A DNA stretch of 64,000 bases. It comes from Zygnema cylindricum (Eukaryota > Streptophyta > Zygnematophyceae > Zygnematales > Zygnemataceae). The stretch's first letter is position 1, and every line of letters begins with the position of its first letter. Below the pieces are notes generated by a model. That model saw only the letters and a program-made list of their open reading frames with translations. It was not told the DNA's origin and did not search any database. The stretch is taken from positions 62,001-126,000 of the forward strand of contig JBBHKE010000766.1 of NCBI GenBank assembly GCA_037447655.1, given 5' to 3'. This document shows positions 1 through 11,352 of this stretch, piece after piece. Position numbers and translations under genes: made by a program.

Positions 1-195
1 TCCGAAGTCACGAGACTTTGAAAACTTGTGGGATTTTTATTTATTTTTTAGCTTCGATATATTGACGATACGATATATCGGCGATATATCGCGATGATTT
101 GAATTTCGATATATCGAAGCGATATATCGATTATCGGGTACCTGAAATTCGATATATATCGAATATCGGCAATGGGTCCTCGATACCCAACACTA
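1..195. mobile_element. Right part of a hAT-like MITE, CGATATATCG-rich
   Basis: The segment is dense in CGATATATCG-type palindromes and ends with TACCCAACACTA at 184-195, the same right terminus as the complete element at 20547-20918. The last 80 bases are nearly the same in both copies. The left end lies outside the window, so the target duplication cannot be tested. No coding potential. Confidence 0.6.
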
Positions 196-240
196 GTCTC
201 CACTGTTCGATTACTTGGTTTCTGGATTTTCAATGACTTA

Positions 241-1011
241 GGCTGGCGATCCATTAGGAAATTCTGTAATCGTACAAACAACATTACAGAATGCTATACT
301 TTGAACGTTGTTCTCTCGCGCAGAGTCTATAATCCACGTGCCCAGAAATGAGTGGTACCACGGAAGATAAGATCGTATATTGAAAATCGTCAAATATTTT
401 TTACACGGACCAACTTCAACTCGAAATCGTCATTTGCATACCATGTAAGTGCGGACCAGGGCATCGTACCACACACATTTTGTACTCTTTGCAAACGCTT
501 GTCAGATGCCAGCTCATTATTTGCAACACTTGTCAGATGCCAGTTCATTATTTTTAGGGTTTTTTCATTTTCGCGTGACAAATGAGCGCTTCCACAAATA
601 GTGTGACGAATGGCCGGTAACAAAAATAGCGCGAAGAAAGCTCGTTACGAGATCACTTTCGTGATTTCCGTTGAATTTTTGAATGCATATATCATGTGCG
701 AAATTTTTCAATTTCCGTTGGTTTACCGTCGTGACACGTACATTCTTTATCCAACGTGTCGCGGCTCAATTTTCTTTGTAAATGGTGATGTACCTCCTCG
801 AGGTACATCACCGTATACAGAAACTTTAGAAACAAATGCTTCGCGAAAAAACATCCAACGGTCATTGTTACCTCCTAGACCTTTGGGGAATATTGGCAAG
901 ATTCTTTGTAATGTTGTTCGCGTATAAAAACAAAATAAGAGGTACGGTGTAGTACGGATAGGTCCGGATTTCTGTAAAGAACCTCACTTTTCGTCTGATG
1001 GAACGCCACAC
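241..1011. mobile_element. PIF/Harbinger-like MITE, TTA target duplication
   Basis: The ends GGCTGGCGATCCATTAG and, inverted, GTGTGGCGTTCCATCAG are imperfect inverted repeats, flanked by TTA at 238-240 and 1012-1014. A TWA 3-bp duplication is characteristic of PIF/Harbinger. The body is collinear with the element at 55374-56214. A 13-bp-stem hairpin lies at 784-812. No transposase reading frame is present, so it is non-autonomous. Confidence 0.65.
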
Positions 1012-1014
1012 TTA

Positions 1015-1747
1015 GGGTAACATTCCATTAGACGAAAAGTGGAGTTCGTTACTGAACGCCGTACGTTTTTGTACAAAGCCGTACATAGCCATACCCTAAA
1101 AATTTTGTTTTCAGACAAAACATCGTTACTGGAAAGCTGTCGGGAAGCTCCAATGATGTAGGCGTAATTCTTGACCGTTGGATGTTTCACTTTTTGAGAT
1201 CCACGAAGCAATCGCGCACATCATCCAGTGGCCCCCAACTCTCCTCGCGAGGAGAGTTGGGGCCCACTGGATGATTGCCATTCATTACCATTGGTACACG
1301 TGAAAAAGCAAAATAATATCTACTTTGAACAAGCGATCACAAGCGTGCACGTCGTACAGGCCATGTGCCGCCTGCCACGCTGAATGCAGGTCAGGCTGAA
1401 AAATATCCTCGTACGCTCCGTCTGACATCCAGCGACATTCAAAGTTTGCCGTGACCTTCAAAGTTTGCATCGTCCTTTTGTAATTCCGTTTCGAAATTTA
1501 GATTTCCATTTTCAAAATCAAAATCTGGCCAAAAATTATGTACGAATCATCAAGTACCTCCGATCGTACAGATATTCCGTTTGTAGATTTATTTTAGATT
1601 TTTAGAATCTGTACTATAACCTATGTGGCGCCAATCATAGTTGAGGAAGGTTTGCTACTGGCCCGACATAATGGAGCAGACTTCTAGTAAACGATGTCAG
1701 TAGACTTGTCCGTACATTAACTGGGACCGCCTAATGGAATGTTACCC
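1015..1747. mobile_element. Second PIF/Harbinger-like MITE, adjacent to the first
   Basis: Terminal inverted repeats GGGTAACATTCCATTAG are perfect over 17 bp at both ends and bounded by TTA at 1012-1014 and 1748-1750. The left TTA is shared with the preceding element. A 54-bp palindrome at 1221-1274 sits inside. No transposase frame. The superfamily call rests on TTA plus related termini. Confidence 0.7.
1221..1274. repeat. 54-bp near-perfect palindrome (hairpin)
   Basis: The two 27-base arms meet at 1247/1248 with no loop and a single mismatch. The arms carry CCCAACTCTCC and its inverse. It lies inside the MITE at 1015-1747. Confidence 0.85.
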
Positions 1748-2049
1748 TTAAGGTACAAGCTTAATTGTCTTTTAGTGTGGTTTTGCCTGCAAAAAAGTGT
1801 GGATTTCGGGTGCGTGTGGTCCACACTACTATCTGAGTACATTGATGATTGAATCATTGAATCACAATGTCGTATAGTACATCGTGTATCGCTATTAGGG
1901 TACTTTCGCATGTGCTAAAGTTACAGTTATTTTATGTCGTTTTCCTTCATAACTTAGAAAAAAACGAGAAAATCCGCAGACGTACCAAAAAAATGAAATT
2001 GACACCGTACAAGTTGCGTTTCCTTACAACTTTTAAATGTACTGCAATT

Positions 2050-3860
2050 TGTCGTTTAGCGCGAAGCGTTTGTCGTCTAGGGCATTTCGACCCAATTTCG
2101 CGTCCCTCCAGCTCATCTTCAAACTTTATATTAAATCACATCGCGAGGTGATTTTACATAAAGTTCCACAAGGTAAACGAATAGGCAGATGCTTTCGCAC
2201 GTGCCAGAAGCTTTTACAATTTTTGAGCGCGGAGTACCAAAAAATAAAACCCACCGCACGTTTCCAGCCTGTGCGTGACTTTTTCTTTTTTCCGTACATG
2301 GGCCGTGGAGGGGGTGTCGACCAACGGACGCCATTTCGCAAAAGCAAAGTTTGTGAAAGCGCCTCTCTCTCTCCCTCTCCCAATAACGCGTCTATCTGAC
2401 AATTATTGCAATGAAAAAAGGCAAGAATGGTATCAAATGAAAGGTCTATGAAAAATATTTCTTTCGGCTGTCTTTTAGTATATTTTGGTGGCAAATAGAG
2501 TGAGAACGGACGAAAAAACAAAAGCGGGAAACCATGGCGGAATGTTTTGAAATTTGTGACGTCAACGCTATCATAAGTACGCGTGACGTCAAAATGTCAC
2601 AAACCCTAAATATCTACAATGTCACAAGTAGCTAGATGTCTACAACCGTCTCTATTTTGTAAACGTCATCAATTGTCGCGAGTTTTGTACGCGTCTACAG
2701 TTGTCACAAATTACACCCACGTCTACATCTGTCACAATATAAAGTTACGATTTCATTTCTTAACATACGAATGCTCTGAAAGCTGTACGGAATCTTCCCA
2801 AAAAACAAAGTAACAAGACTAAGTTTCGGTTACATGCAAAAGTACCCTTAATGTTAATAAATTTTTCGCCACTTAAAACATTTTTTATCGGTACACAATT
2901 ATCGGATTTTCAATTTGAAGCCGCCAATCGGAAGCCGAGACTGTTACCTTTCAATCGCAACCGTCAAATCCAAAATCCGATAAATGTGTATGGAGAAAAT
3001 ATGTTTTATGAGACCTAAAAACATTAAAACTAATAGCGATTCACGGTGTACTGTATGAGGGTATGTCCCCATGTAATTGGTATTTTAATAAAATATTTTG
3101 GACTGTAGTAAAGATTCTCCGTACTACTTTGAAAAGCGTCCTATGTGCGAAAATGAAATTGGAACTTTGACCATGTAACGGTTGTAGACGTAGGTACAAC
3201 TTGTGACGATTGAAGCCGACTACGAAACTCCCGACGATAAGTGACGCCAACAAAAACAGCGACAGTTATAGCCGTAGATTTTTGTGAAATCCTAGATGTT
3301 TAGGGTTTGGTGACATTGTGACGTCATGCTCACTTGTGACAACGTCGACGTCACAGATTCAATAACTTTCAGCCATGGTTTCTAAATTTCGTTTTTTCTA
3401 CTTTTCTCACTCGACTTGCCATTAAAAAACTTCAAAATTCTCAAAAATAATATTTTTAAAAGTTCTTTCATTTTATACCAATATTGTCTTGTCTAATTCT
3501 AAAAAGTGTGAGATAAAAACGATGGTGTGAGAGGGACAGGGGAGAGGCGAAAATAGCGCAAAAGTTTGCAAAGGACTCTATAAATGCAAGTGGAGGCTCG
3601 AAACCCCTGCAATTTTTTTTCCGTACATACGCGTGATAGGCATGGAGAAAAATAGCGAGGACTCTCCCTCGTCCTAAAATTTTCCCACTCTTGTGGCGCG
3701 TGCGTGGGTTGTTTTTCATTCGTTGTTTGGGCAGTACTTGAACTAAAATCACCCCCTCGAGTTGATTTTGGATGAAGGTTTTTTTTGGGTTGTATCATTT
3801 TGCCCAAGGGTCGAAAAGGAGAAAATACCAAAATGCGTTCACATGACAACAAATAATTTT
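2050..3860. mobile_element. Long-inverted-repeat element (foldback or MULE-like)
   Basis: About 2050-2650 and 3270-3860 are imperfect inverted copies of each other. Matching landmarks read inward are a GTGATTTTA word, a GGTAT-AAATGAAAG block, AAACCATGGC, two GACGTCA-type words, and AAACCCTAAA. The middle contains further GTC-ACAA repeats. Arms of about 600 bp suggest a Mutator-like or foldback element, but exact termini and a 9-bp duplication could not be fixed by eye. No credible coding region. Confidence 0.5.
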
Positions 3861-3907
3861 GTACTTCTACCTATTTTACCGTATATGCTACGACGACGGA
3901 TCTTGTA

Positions 3908-4042
3908 CACCCAAATCAGCGTTATGGAGAAATTACAATAAAACATTTTTTTAAAAATGGTATTGATACACAATTTAGCGTAAATGACAATAATTCATTA
4001 TATACACTAATCATTTCTATACGCTAATAACGATTCACGGTG
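3908..4042. mobile_element. Short TA-flanked MITE (CACCG..ATCG family), degraded
   Basis: The right end is the inverse of CACCGTGAATCGTTATTAGCG next to TA. The left end CACCCAAATCAGCGTTAT after TA is a degraded version. An isolated right end of the same family, without a clear partner, ends at 3048. Confidence 0.45.
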
Positions 4043-4044
4043 TA

Positions 4045-5851
4045 GCAGACGGCACAGGACGTAGTGTAACGTACTAATGTATACTGTACTCTGCCCACCA
4101 ATCGTCCACCTGCGGAATTTCATGCGGACACTGGTATTAAGGTGCGAACATTTTACAGTAAATAATTACTATTAAGTGCGATTACCCATAAAACTACAAT
4201 ATCTCAAGAAAAGTTCGATACTGTGCAAAAATTCTAAGGTGTGTCACGCACCAATTTTTGCATACTTTAGGGGGGCTCTCCATGTGCGAAACGTTCTTCC
4301 TTTTCTGTCTTTCAACGACGAATTTTGTCTTTTAGAGACTGGACATCGAAACCGTACACTGTCGTGAGGTTAAGGGAAGCTCGTGCTTATCATTTCACCT
4401 AGCTTTGAACCAGCTAAGAAGATGGTTTTAAAGTTTAGTATCGACAAGTGAGGATAGAGTAGACGAACGGGAATTCAAATTCACCCGTGGAAAATATGTC
4501 GCACATGTATAAACCTTTCGCAGGTGAATAAAGATTAACATCGCGTTCGATATTTCAATTTCCGTACAGTTCAAAATATATGTTATTTTAACTTGTTTGT
4601 CGAGCAGAGTTGGATAATAATAATAACACGAATCGGTTGTTTATTTCTAGTCTTCCCCTTCGTCTCCCCTCATTTCGCCATTCTTTCCTACTTCACACTA
4701 ATCTCCAATAGTTGAATTAAAAAAGTTGAATTTTATGCAGAAATATTGATTTGAAAAAACTTTACCCCGAGTGAGTATATTTAATACAATTTGGTTTAGG
4801 TTCAAGCTCAAAAGATAGAAAAAACGGAATCAACAAACCATGGAGTACAATTGTAAAATGTATCACGTTTTTTTTGCGGTCTTGTTCAAAATTCGTTTTT
4901 ATGGTTCCTATTTGATACTTTTCCGACACAAACTATTCCAATTATTCTATCTATATAAATACCTTGAAATATCACTTTCACATGTCGAGAAAATTTACAA
5001 TGCCGAAAACGCTGTGGTTACACAATCTAGGTTTGAAGCATGTTAAAACAATATCATGTTGACGACCATTTAAGGTTAGAAGCAAGAATCCATAAAAACG
5101 TCAAACATTGCAAACATAAAGCAAAATTATTAGAAGAAAAAGCAAGCCCTCGATCGATGGCATAAGAATATGCCCCACGTGAAAGGTCAAAATTTCAAAT
5201 ACTACACAAATACATTAGATGGCGCGAGGTTAAGTCTCAATGTTTTGGCCATCGTTCCCAACCATGCTTTATTAAATAAAGGTCGAAGCTTAGGCGCGAC
5301 CTATAGCAATGGGGATACGTTGACAAATAAATGTCTACACGAGAGGTGGGGAAGGGTTGTCAAGTCCCAACCAACTTCACAAAATCGACGAGCACAATCG
5401 TGTAAGAACTTGTTGAAAGACGAGTCGAAGGTCGTAAAGATCTCCGCAACAAATGGTATAAAGTTGTCATTCGGGTATCTATGCGAGTGATATGTTTTTT
5501 TAACCTAATGCATCTTGAGACAATACGTTTGTATGTAACGTTGCGCATGGGGAAACACGACACAACGTAGAGTATGTGAGTACTCACCCAATGCTTTTTT
5601 ACACATTGTGCAAATACACATTATTTACTCGAGGGCTTCAAATACCCTTCGGTTGAGAATGTGGCAAGACTATACGCGACACTTCCCATTCGGCTTTGTA
5701 TTATGTTTTGCTTGCCACGTACAATTATTGCATTTATGATATTGTGTGATTTTCGATCGCCATAGTTTAGGTTAGGAGCAAATGGACTCATTGCTTAATC
5801 CATACTGTAACAGAGTTACAAGGTTGAGTACTTAGTGGCTAGAAAATGGGC
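4045..5851. other. Intergenic stretch, nothing identifiable
   Basis: Only short, unrelated open frames occur here. They have no recognisable motifs, no splice-supported exons and no terminal repeats. Mixed-composition, AT-rich intergenic DNA. Confidence 0.5.
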
Positions 5852-6295
5852 TGTTATAGTTGCGGTCGCAGAGCAGCGTTGCTGCGATTCCAGATTAGCG
5901 CAACATAGCAGCATAGCAACTTAGTAGAATAACGTAGCGCAGCATAGCAACGCTGCGTAGCAGTATAGCAACGCCGCGGAAAGTAGATTTTACCGTATAT
6001 TTCTAGAAGAATATTGCGGATATATCTCGGTTGACCACGAAGGTCCACGTGTACATTTGTACAGTATTGGGTTGACTAGCAGTTAGTTTAAATAGTGAGA
6101 CAGACGTAGTACGAGCCTGACTCTTTGAGTAGACCTTCGCAGCGAGCGCTGAATATTGTAATCCTCCTTTGAGTAATAAAGCGCAAGTTTGACTGTTAAT
6201 TGCTGTGTGCGTCTGCTGTTGCTACGGGAAGATCCTAGGAACTTTCCGCTGTGCATCTTGGTGGACTGTGGTGCTTATATCTCATGTCCTTTTAC
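5852..6295 (+). repeat. Left LTR of the gypsy element
   Basis: It begins TGTTATAG and ends TTTTACA. The last 203 bp recur almost unchanged at 11150-11352, which defines it as an LTR. Inside, 5868-5980 is a run of degenerate GCAGCATAGCAAC-like units. The 5' limit is inferred from the TG start, because the matching part of the right LTR is missing. Confidence 0.65.
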
Positions 6296-6297
6296 AC

Positions 6298-6310
6298 TGG
6301 TATTGGAGCC
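6298..6310 (+). other. Primer binding site, tRNA-iMet 3'-end type
   Basis: TGGTATTGGAGCC lies two bases after the LTR and differs by two bases from the usual TGGTATCAGAGCC complement of the initiator tRNA-Met 3' end. Confidence 0.7.
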
Positions 6311-6330
6311 ATTCCCCGTGACCCGACAGC

Positions 6331-7878
6331 ATGGACGAACACGACGTATCTACTACAGAAATGTTAGCGCAAGTTCTTTGGGAGCTAGAAAGCGTGAGAT
6401 TACAGAACGCGCAGCTGAGCAACACCGTTGCAGCTTTGGAATCTCGTCTTGATGAGCGACCTCATGGAGGCATGGAGAGAGACTCTAGGAGACCTAAATT
6501 ACGACTTCCCGACGAGTTCGACCCCGCAAGACACATGAACCTGGACACATGGCTATTCTCTGTTGCGAATTATCTCGAGAATTTTCCTAGCCTGTCAGAC
6601 CGAGAGAAGATTCACTACGCGGGTGGTCTTCTTAAGGGGGTAGCGGGTGCATGGTGGAGGACATTGGTGGAGAGTGACGAGATATTGACCGTTTGGGCTC
6701 TCTTCGTCCAGTTCCTCCGAGACGCTTGGCAGCCTATTAATACGGTTAAGGCTGCACGAGATAAGATCACGCTGTTGAAGCAACGAACTTCGGTGTTGGA
6801 GTTTACGCAACGGTTTTTGGAGTGCAAGGTGCAAATACCTACGATGACGGAGGATGAAGCTGTGGATCGCTACGTGAAGGGGCTCAAATCATCCATTCGT
6901 AGGGATGTGGAGCAATGGCTCGCTCGGGAAAGCACAACTCCTAGTCTCTCAGCGATCGTTCAGTTTGCTGAGCGGACCGATTCAGTCGACTTCACCTTCC
7001 GACGACCTTTTCATTATGGGTCGAGTAGCGGTGGAGGGGGTCGTCGAGACAATGGTCCAACTCCCATGGAGTTCGGAGCAATTGATGAGGATAAGGAGGT
7101 GATCAACGTACTGCGGAAAAAGAAGAAAACTATCAAGACGAAGGCCAACAACTTGTCACCCGAGGAGCTCCAACGGAGGAGGCAAAATGGCTTATGCTTC
7201 CAGTGCAGTTCCCCAGACCATATGGCCCGTGAATGTCCAAAACGGAAAAATCCAGGGAAAGGGAAACTTACCGTCATGAGGTTAGCCGTTGAACGAGGAG
7301 ACCCTTTGATATTTCGGGGTCAAATGGGAGTATGTGCAACCAGCTTCATGGTGGACTACGGATCATTGGGAAATTTTATCAACAAGGCGACGGTGAAAAA
7401 GTTGAAACTGCCTCTCGTGGTACTTAAGGATCCTCAGTCGGTACAATTATCAGACGGAAGTTCCTTATCTATTACCCACCGTACTCCGAGGTTACGCGTC
7501 GGATTCGGGAAATTCCGATGGTACGACACTCTTCATGTGTTACCTCTTGGGGACCATGAGGTAATATTGGGGAAGCCGTGGCTGCAAAAATGGAATCCGA
7601 CGATCGATTGGAGAAGTGGGGCCATGAGAGTGAAGAAGGGCGAAGAAGAGTTTGAGGTAAAAGCGGGAGCGGCTGGTAAAGGATCGGAAGAGGGACGCCT
7701 ACTTTCGGCTTTACCGGTAAAGAGGGCACTCATAAAAGGGGAAACTATTAGTGTAGCGGTCGTCCACCCCATGGAGGAGGCAAAGGAGGAGATCCCGGAG
7801 GAATGGAAGAAGAAGGATTCCGACTTGGCCTCAAAAGAAAATGACGACAGTGGTAAGACTTCGGAAGAGGCCGCGTAA
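6331..7878 (+). CDS. gag: Gypsy Gag with zinc knuckle and aspartic-protease region
   Basis: A 515-residue open frame that starts at ATG 21 bases after the primer site. The N-terminus has a short coiled stretch (residues 8-35). A Ty3-type retrotransposon Gag core follows (about 60-220), then a CCHC knuckle CFQCSSPDHMARECPK near residue 290, then a protease-like segment near 340. The expected catalytic DSG/DTG reads VDYGSLGNFI, so the active-site residue after Asp is Tyr; this may be inactivating. The frame ends in a Lys/Glu-rich tail at 7878, and the RT frame follows after one stop. It is the best-preserved protein of this element. Confidence 0.8.
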   Translation: MDEHDVSTTEMLAQVLWELESVRLQNAQLSNTVAALESRLDERPHGGMERDSRRPKLRLPDEFDPARHMNLDTWLFSVANYLENFPSLSDREKIHYAGGLLKGVAGAWWRTLVESDEILTVWALFVQFLRDAWQPINTVKAARDKITLLKQRTSVLEFTQRFLECKVQIPTMTEDEAVDRYVKGLKSSIRRDVEQWLARESTTPSLSAIVQFAERTDSVDFTFRRPFHYGSSSGGGGRRDNGPTPMEFGAIDEDKEVINVLRKKKKTIKTKANNLSPEELQRRRQNGLCFQCSSPDHMARECPKRKNPGKGKLTVMRLAVERGDPLIFRGQMGVCATSFMVDYGSLGNFINKATVKKLKLPLVVLKDPQSVQLSDGSSLSITHRTPRLRVGFGKFRWYDTLHVLPLGDHEVILGKPWLQKWNPTIDWRSGAMRVKKGEEEFEVKAGAAGKGSEEGRLLSALPVKRALIKGETISVAVVHPMEEAKEEIPEEWKKKDSDLASKENDDSGKTSEEAA

Positions 7879-7881
7879 GTC

Positions 7882-10184
7882 GTGACAAAACTTCTCGAGG
7901 AGTACGTAGATGTTTTTCCCCCGAAGCTCCCCGAGGGCTTACCTTCGAAGCGCGAAGTAGACCATAAGATAGAACTTGTTCCCGGAGCCGTACCCACGGC
8001 TAATCGGATGTACAAGATGAGTTATACCGAATTAGACAAACTCAAAAAGCAACTGGCGGAGTTGGTCGAAGCCGGAGCAATAAAACCGAGCAAGTCACCG
8101 TATGGAGCTTCCGTTCTTTTCATGAATAAAAAAGATGGAGGTTTCCGTATGTGTGTGGACTACCGAGCGCTAAACAAGTCAATGATCAAGATGAGTACCC
8201 TTTACCGAGAATAGACGAATTGTTAGACCGACTGCGAGGTGCTAAATATTTCTCAAAGATAGATCTGCGGAGCGGCTATCACCAGATTAGAATTGCTGAC
8301 GAGGATGTGGAAAAGACGGTGTTTAGAACTCGGTATGGTCATTTCCAGTTTCGGGTAATGCCGTTTGGGTTAACAAATGCACCGGCGACTTTTATGCATC
8401 TAATGAACTCTATCTTTCGACAATATCTGGACGCATTTGTAATCATCCTTTTAGACAACATCTTGGTGTATAGCAGAACATTGGAGGAACACATGAAGCA
8501 CCTACGAACTGTCCTACAAGTCCTTCGGGAGAATAAGTTGTACGCAAAGAGGAGCAAATGTGACTTCTTGAAGGAGAAAATTGATTTTTTGGGCCATGTG
8601 GTTAGCCGGGACGGAATTGCAGTAGGTCCGAACAAAACAAGGGCAGTGGAGGAGTGGCCGCAGCCGGTGAACATTACGGAGTTACGAAGCTTTTTGGGTT
8701 TATGCTCCTATTATCGACGATTTGTCGAAGGCTTCGCCAAAATCGCTACACCACTCACGGAATTACTTGGGAATGACGTGCCCTACGAGTGGAAATCGGC
8801 GCAAGGGGCAGCTTTCAACACGCTAAAGGAACAGTTGGTTACCGCCCCTGTGTTAGCTGTTCCCGACTCGGACCTACCTTGGACGATAATTACAGACGCG
8901 AGCGATACGGCTATTGGAGCGATCCTTATGCAGGATCACGGGAAAGGCCTACAACCCATTGCCTACGACAGTCGAAAACTAAAGGCAGCGGAGCTTAACT
9001 GGGCCACCCATGAAAAGGAAACAATTGATATTATCAATGCGCTAGAGGTTTGGAAATGTTATGTTCAAGGGAAGCGGATCAAAATTATCACGGATCACCA
9101 CGCCTACCTGCAAACACAACCGAAATTGTCCAAGAAACAAGTGCGCTGGATGACGTTTCTCCAGACCTTCGGGCCGGAACTTGTCATTGAATACAAGCCG
9201 GGCAAGACGAATCCGACAAATGCGATGTCGAGAAGACCCAGAGACGTTGCTCCAGTGACGGAGCAACGATCGCTCACATCGCAGGATGTCGACATTAGCT
9301 TGGTGAAGGACACCGCAGCGGGGACCACAGCGCAAGATCCGAAACTCAGCGCAATCACCAGTACGGTGCAAGTGGACGAGCAATGGCTAGGTAGAATCAA
9401 GGCAGCATATGACAACGACAAAACATTACGACAACTGATAAAACGAAGGTATTGATTCGGACTGCCAATGGAATGTGGCGATACAGACCAAGTAAAACGA
9501 CGAGACTTTACGTACCGACAAACCAGGAGCTACGTCATTCGATACTGAAATTAAGTCACGATGAACCACTAAGTGGACAATTCGGCCGGGATAAAACAAC
9601 CGCACGTGTCGTTGAGGCGTATTATTGGCCAAACATGACTAGGACATTGCGGAGTATGTCCAAACGTGTGACTCTTGTAATCGAAACAAAGCGGAATCGG
9701 GTCACCAGGGTCTGTTGCAACCCCTTCCGATACCATCTGTTCCTTGGGAAGCGATTTCGATGGACTTCATCGTTGCTCTCCCGTTAACCAGGGAAGGTTA
9801 TGACTCTATCTTCGTCATCGTGGATTACCTGACAAAAATGGCTCATTTCTTACCCACGACAACCACCGCCACAACGCGAGATGTGGCAGACTTATTCTTT
9901 CGGGAGATATTCCGCCATCACAAACTCCTAAAGAGGATCGTTAGCGATCGGGATTCTTAAATTTGTGAGTCACTTTTGGAGGGGTCTGTTTAAGCTATGT
10001 GGAACGCAACTGGCGATGTCCACAACTTACCACCCTCAAACAGATGGTCAAACTGAAAGGGTGAATTGGACATCGGAGGAGGCGTTACGGGCTTATGTTT
10101 CGGTGCACCAAACGGATTGGGTAAACCATCTAACAGCCATTGAGGTGGCGTACAACAGTGCAGTGCACTCGTCCACAAATGCTA
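7882..10184 (+). pseudogene. pol: Gypsy Pol: RT, RNase H and integrase, frameshifted
   Basis: Several frames together cover Pol. The RT N-terminal part is at 7882-8214 ([20 protein letters not shown], then CVDYRALNK). After a frameshift, RT and RNase H lie at 8151-9455. The RT catalytic box reads LLDNILVYS where YLDDILVYS is expected, so the second Asp is Asn. RNase H retains TDAS, HEKE and TDHH but has TNAMSR where ADALSR is usual. Integrase is split over 9452-9787, 9715-9960 and 9965-10184 and keeps MDFI, SDRDS and TERVN around the DDE positions. The C-terminus is cut off by the LTR at 10185. Not functional. Confidence 0.85.
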
Positions 10185-11149
10185 TGAAACTTTGAGACCT
10201 CCATATGTCCTCAGAGTGGACAGCTTCCAAGAAGCCTCTAGGATAACCCTGACCCCTTTGTGTTTCAGCAAAAATAACTACCACCCTGGCAAACAAAAAC
10301 TCTCACCAATTTCACCCTTGTGAAGACAAGACTCCCATGAGTCGATAGCAAAAAGAATCTCTGAATTAGCTCCCTTGAGCAGTAAGTTATAGAGGGTCAA
10401 AGTTGACCTTTTGTACAGAAGCTCTCTGGGAGAGAGGGTCCTATCTTCTAAATTTTCTAAGTCCTATCTCTCTCACAGACTCTATCTACTGATGTACGGA
10501 GCCAATCAGATTTTAGTTTCGTACACAAAAGTACAGCTGCCGGTGTACTTTATGTACGGCCATTGTACGACATGGCTAAAATGTCGACACGTGGTATGTT
10601 CGGATTCGCTCCCTTAATCCTCGGAGATGCCGCGATCTAATGTCATTCTGCCACGTGTCATCCGATCTGGCGATGACCACAAACCGCCGAAATCCTCTTC
10701 CGCAATCTCGGCGTTAATTCCGGCCGTCCGATTAAATTCACATTTAATCGTAGCCGAAATAAATACATGCGCGGTATTCGTTTCACTAAAGAATTAAATG
10801 CGCGGTATTGGTTTCTTATCCGTACCGGACTCCGTACTTTTACATTTACTGGATATATGTCTCCTGTAATCAGTTACAGTTAAATGAACTATCCTACGTA
10901 TAAATGTTTAAGTAATTATCAAACCATATAGTACACAACACTACTCCTAGACTTAATGGCTAAGGCTACCGGCTACTGGCTGTCTGCCGGCCGGCAGGTA
11001 CCAAGATCAAATCCTGTCGCCGATACATATCTTTTAGTAAATTAAACCCCTAACTAAAATATATTTTCCCGTAAACCTCTGGATAGCCTAGGTAGCCATG
11101 GCTCTAGCTCCTTCTCCAATTTCTCAGTGACTGCGACAAGTTTGAGAAG
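10185..11149 (-). repeat. Truncated solo LTR of the C1 copia family inside the gypsy element
   Basis: Read on the plus strand it starts TGAAACTTTGAGACCTCC and follows the C1-family LTRs throughout: the GTACGG-rich middle, the CCACGTGTCA block, the tRNA-like block near 10955-11030, and the CCATGGCTCTAGCTCC block. It stops within GACAAGTTTGAGAAG, about 130 bp short of the LTR end, and joins the gypsy right LTR directly. A deletion or recombination there removed both the end of this LTR and the start of the gypsy LTR. Confidence 0.75.
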
Positions 11150-11352
11150 TAGTGAGACAGACGTAGTACGAGCCTGACTCTTTGAGTAGACCTTCGCAGC
11201 GAGCGCTGAATATTGTAATCCTCCTTTGAGTAATAAAGCGCAAGTTTGACTGTTAATTGCTGTGTGCGTCTGCTGTTGCTACGGGAAGATCCTAGGAACT
11301 TTCCGCTGTGCATCTTGGTGGACTGTGGTGCTTATATCTCTTGTCCTTTACA
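11150..11352 (+). repeat. 3' fragment of the gypsy right LTR
   Basis: 203 bp almost identical to 6093-6295, ending TTTACA. It shares the AATAAAG word that may serve as polyadenylation signal. The 5' half of the LTR is absent. Confidence 0.85.

Larger units (their letters stand above)
5852..11352 (+). mobile_element. Ty3/gypsy LTR retrotransposon, decayed, 3' side truncated
   Basis: The element has a left LTR at 5852-6295, a tRNA-iMet-type primer site, a gag-protease frame, reverse transcriptase, RNase H and the integrase core in gypsy order (integrase last). The right side is broken: integrase stops at 10184, where an LTR of the C1 copia family starts. Only the last 203 bp of the gypsy right LTR remain at 11150-11352. 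No target duplication was found. Several frameshifts and catalytic substitutions make it defective. Confidence 0.85.
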
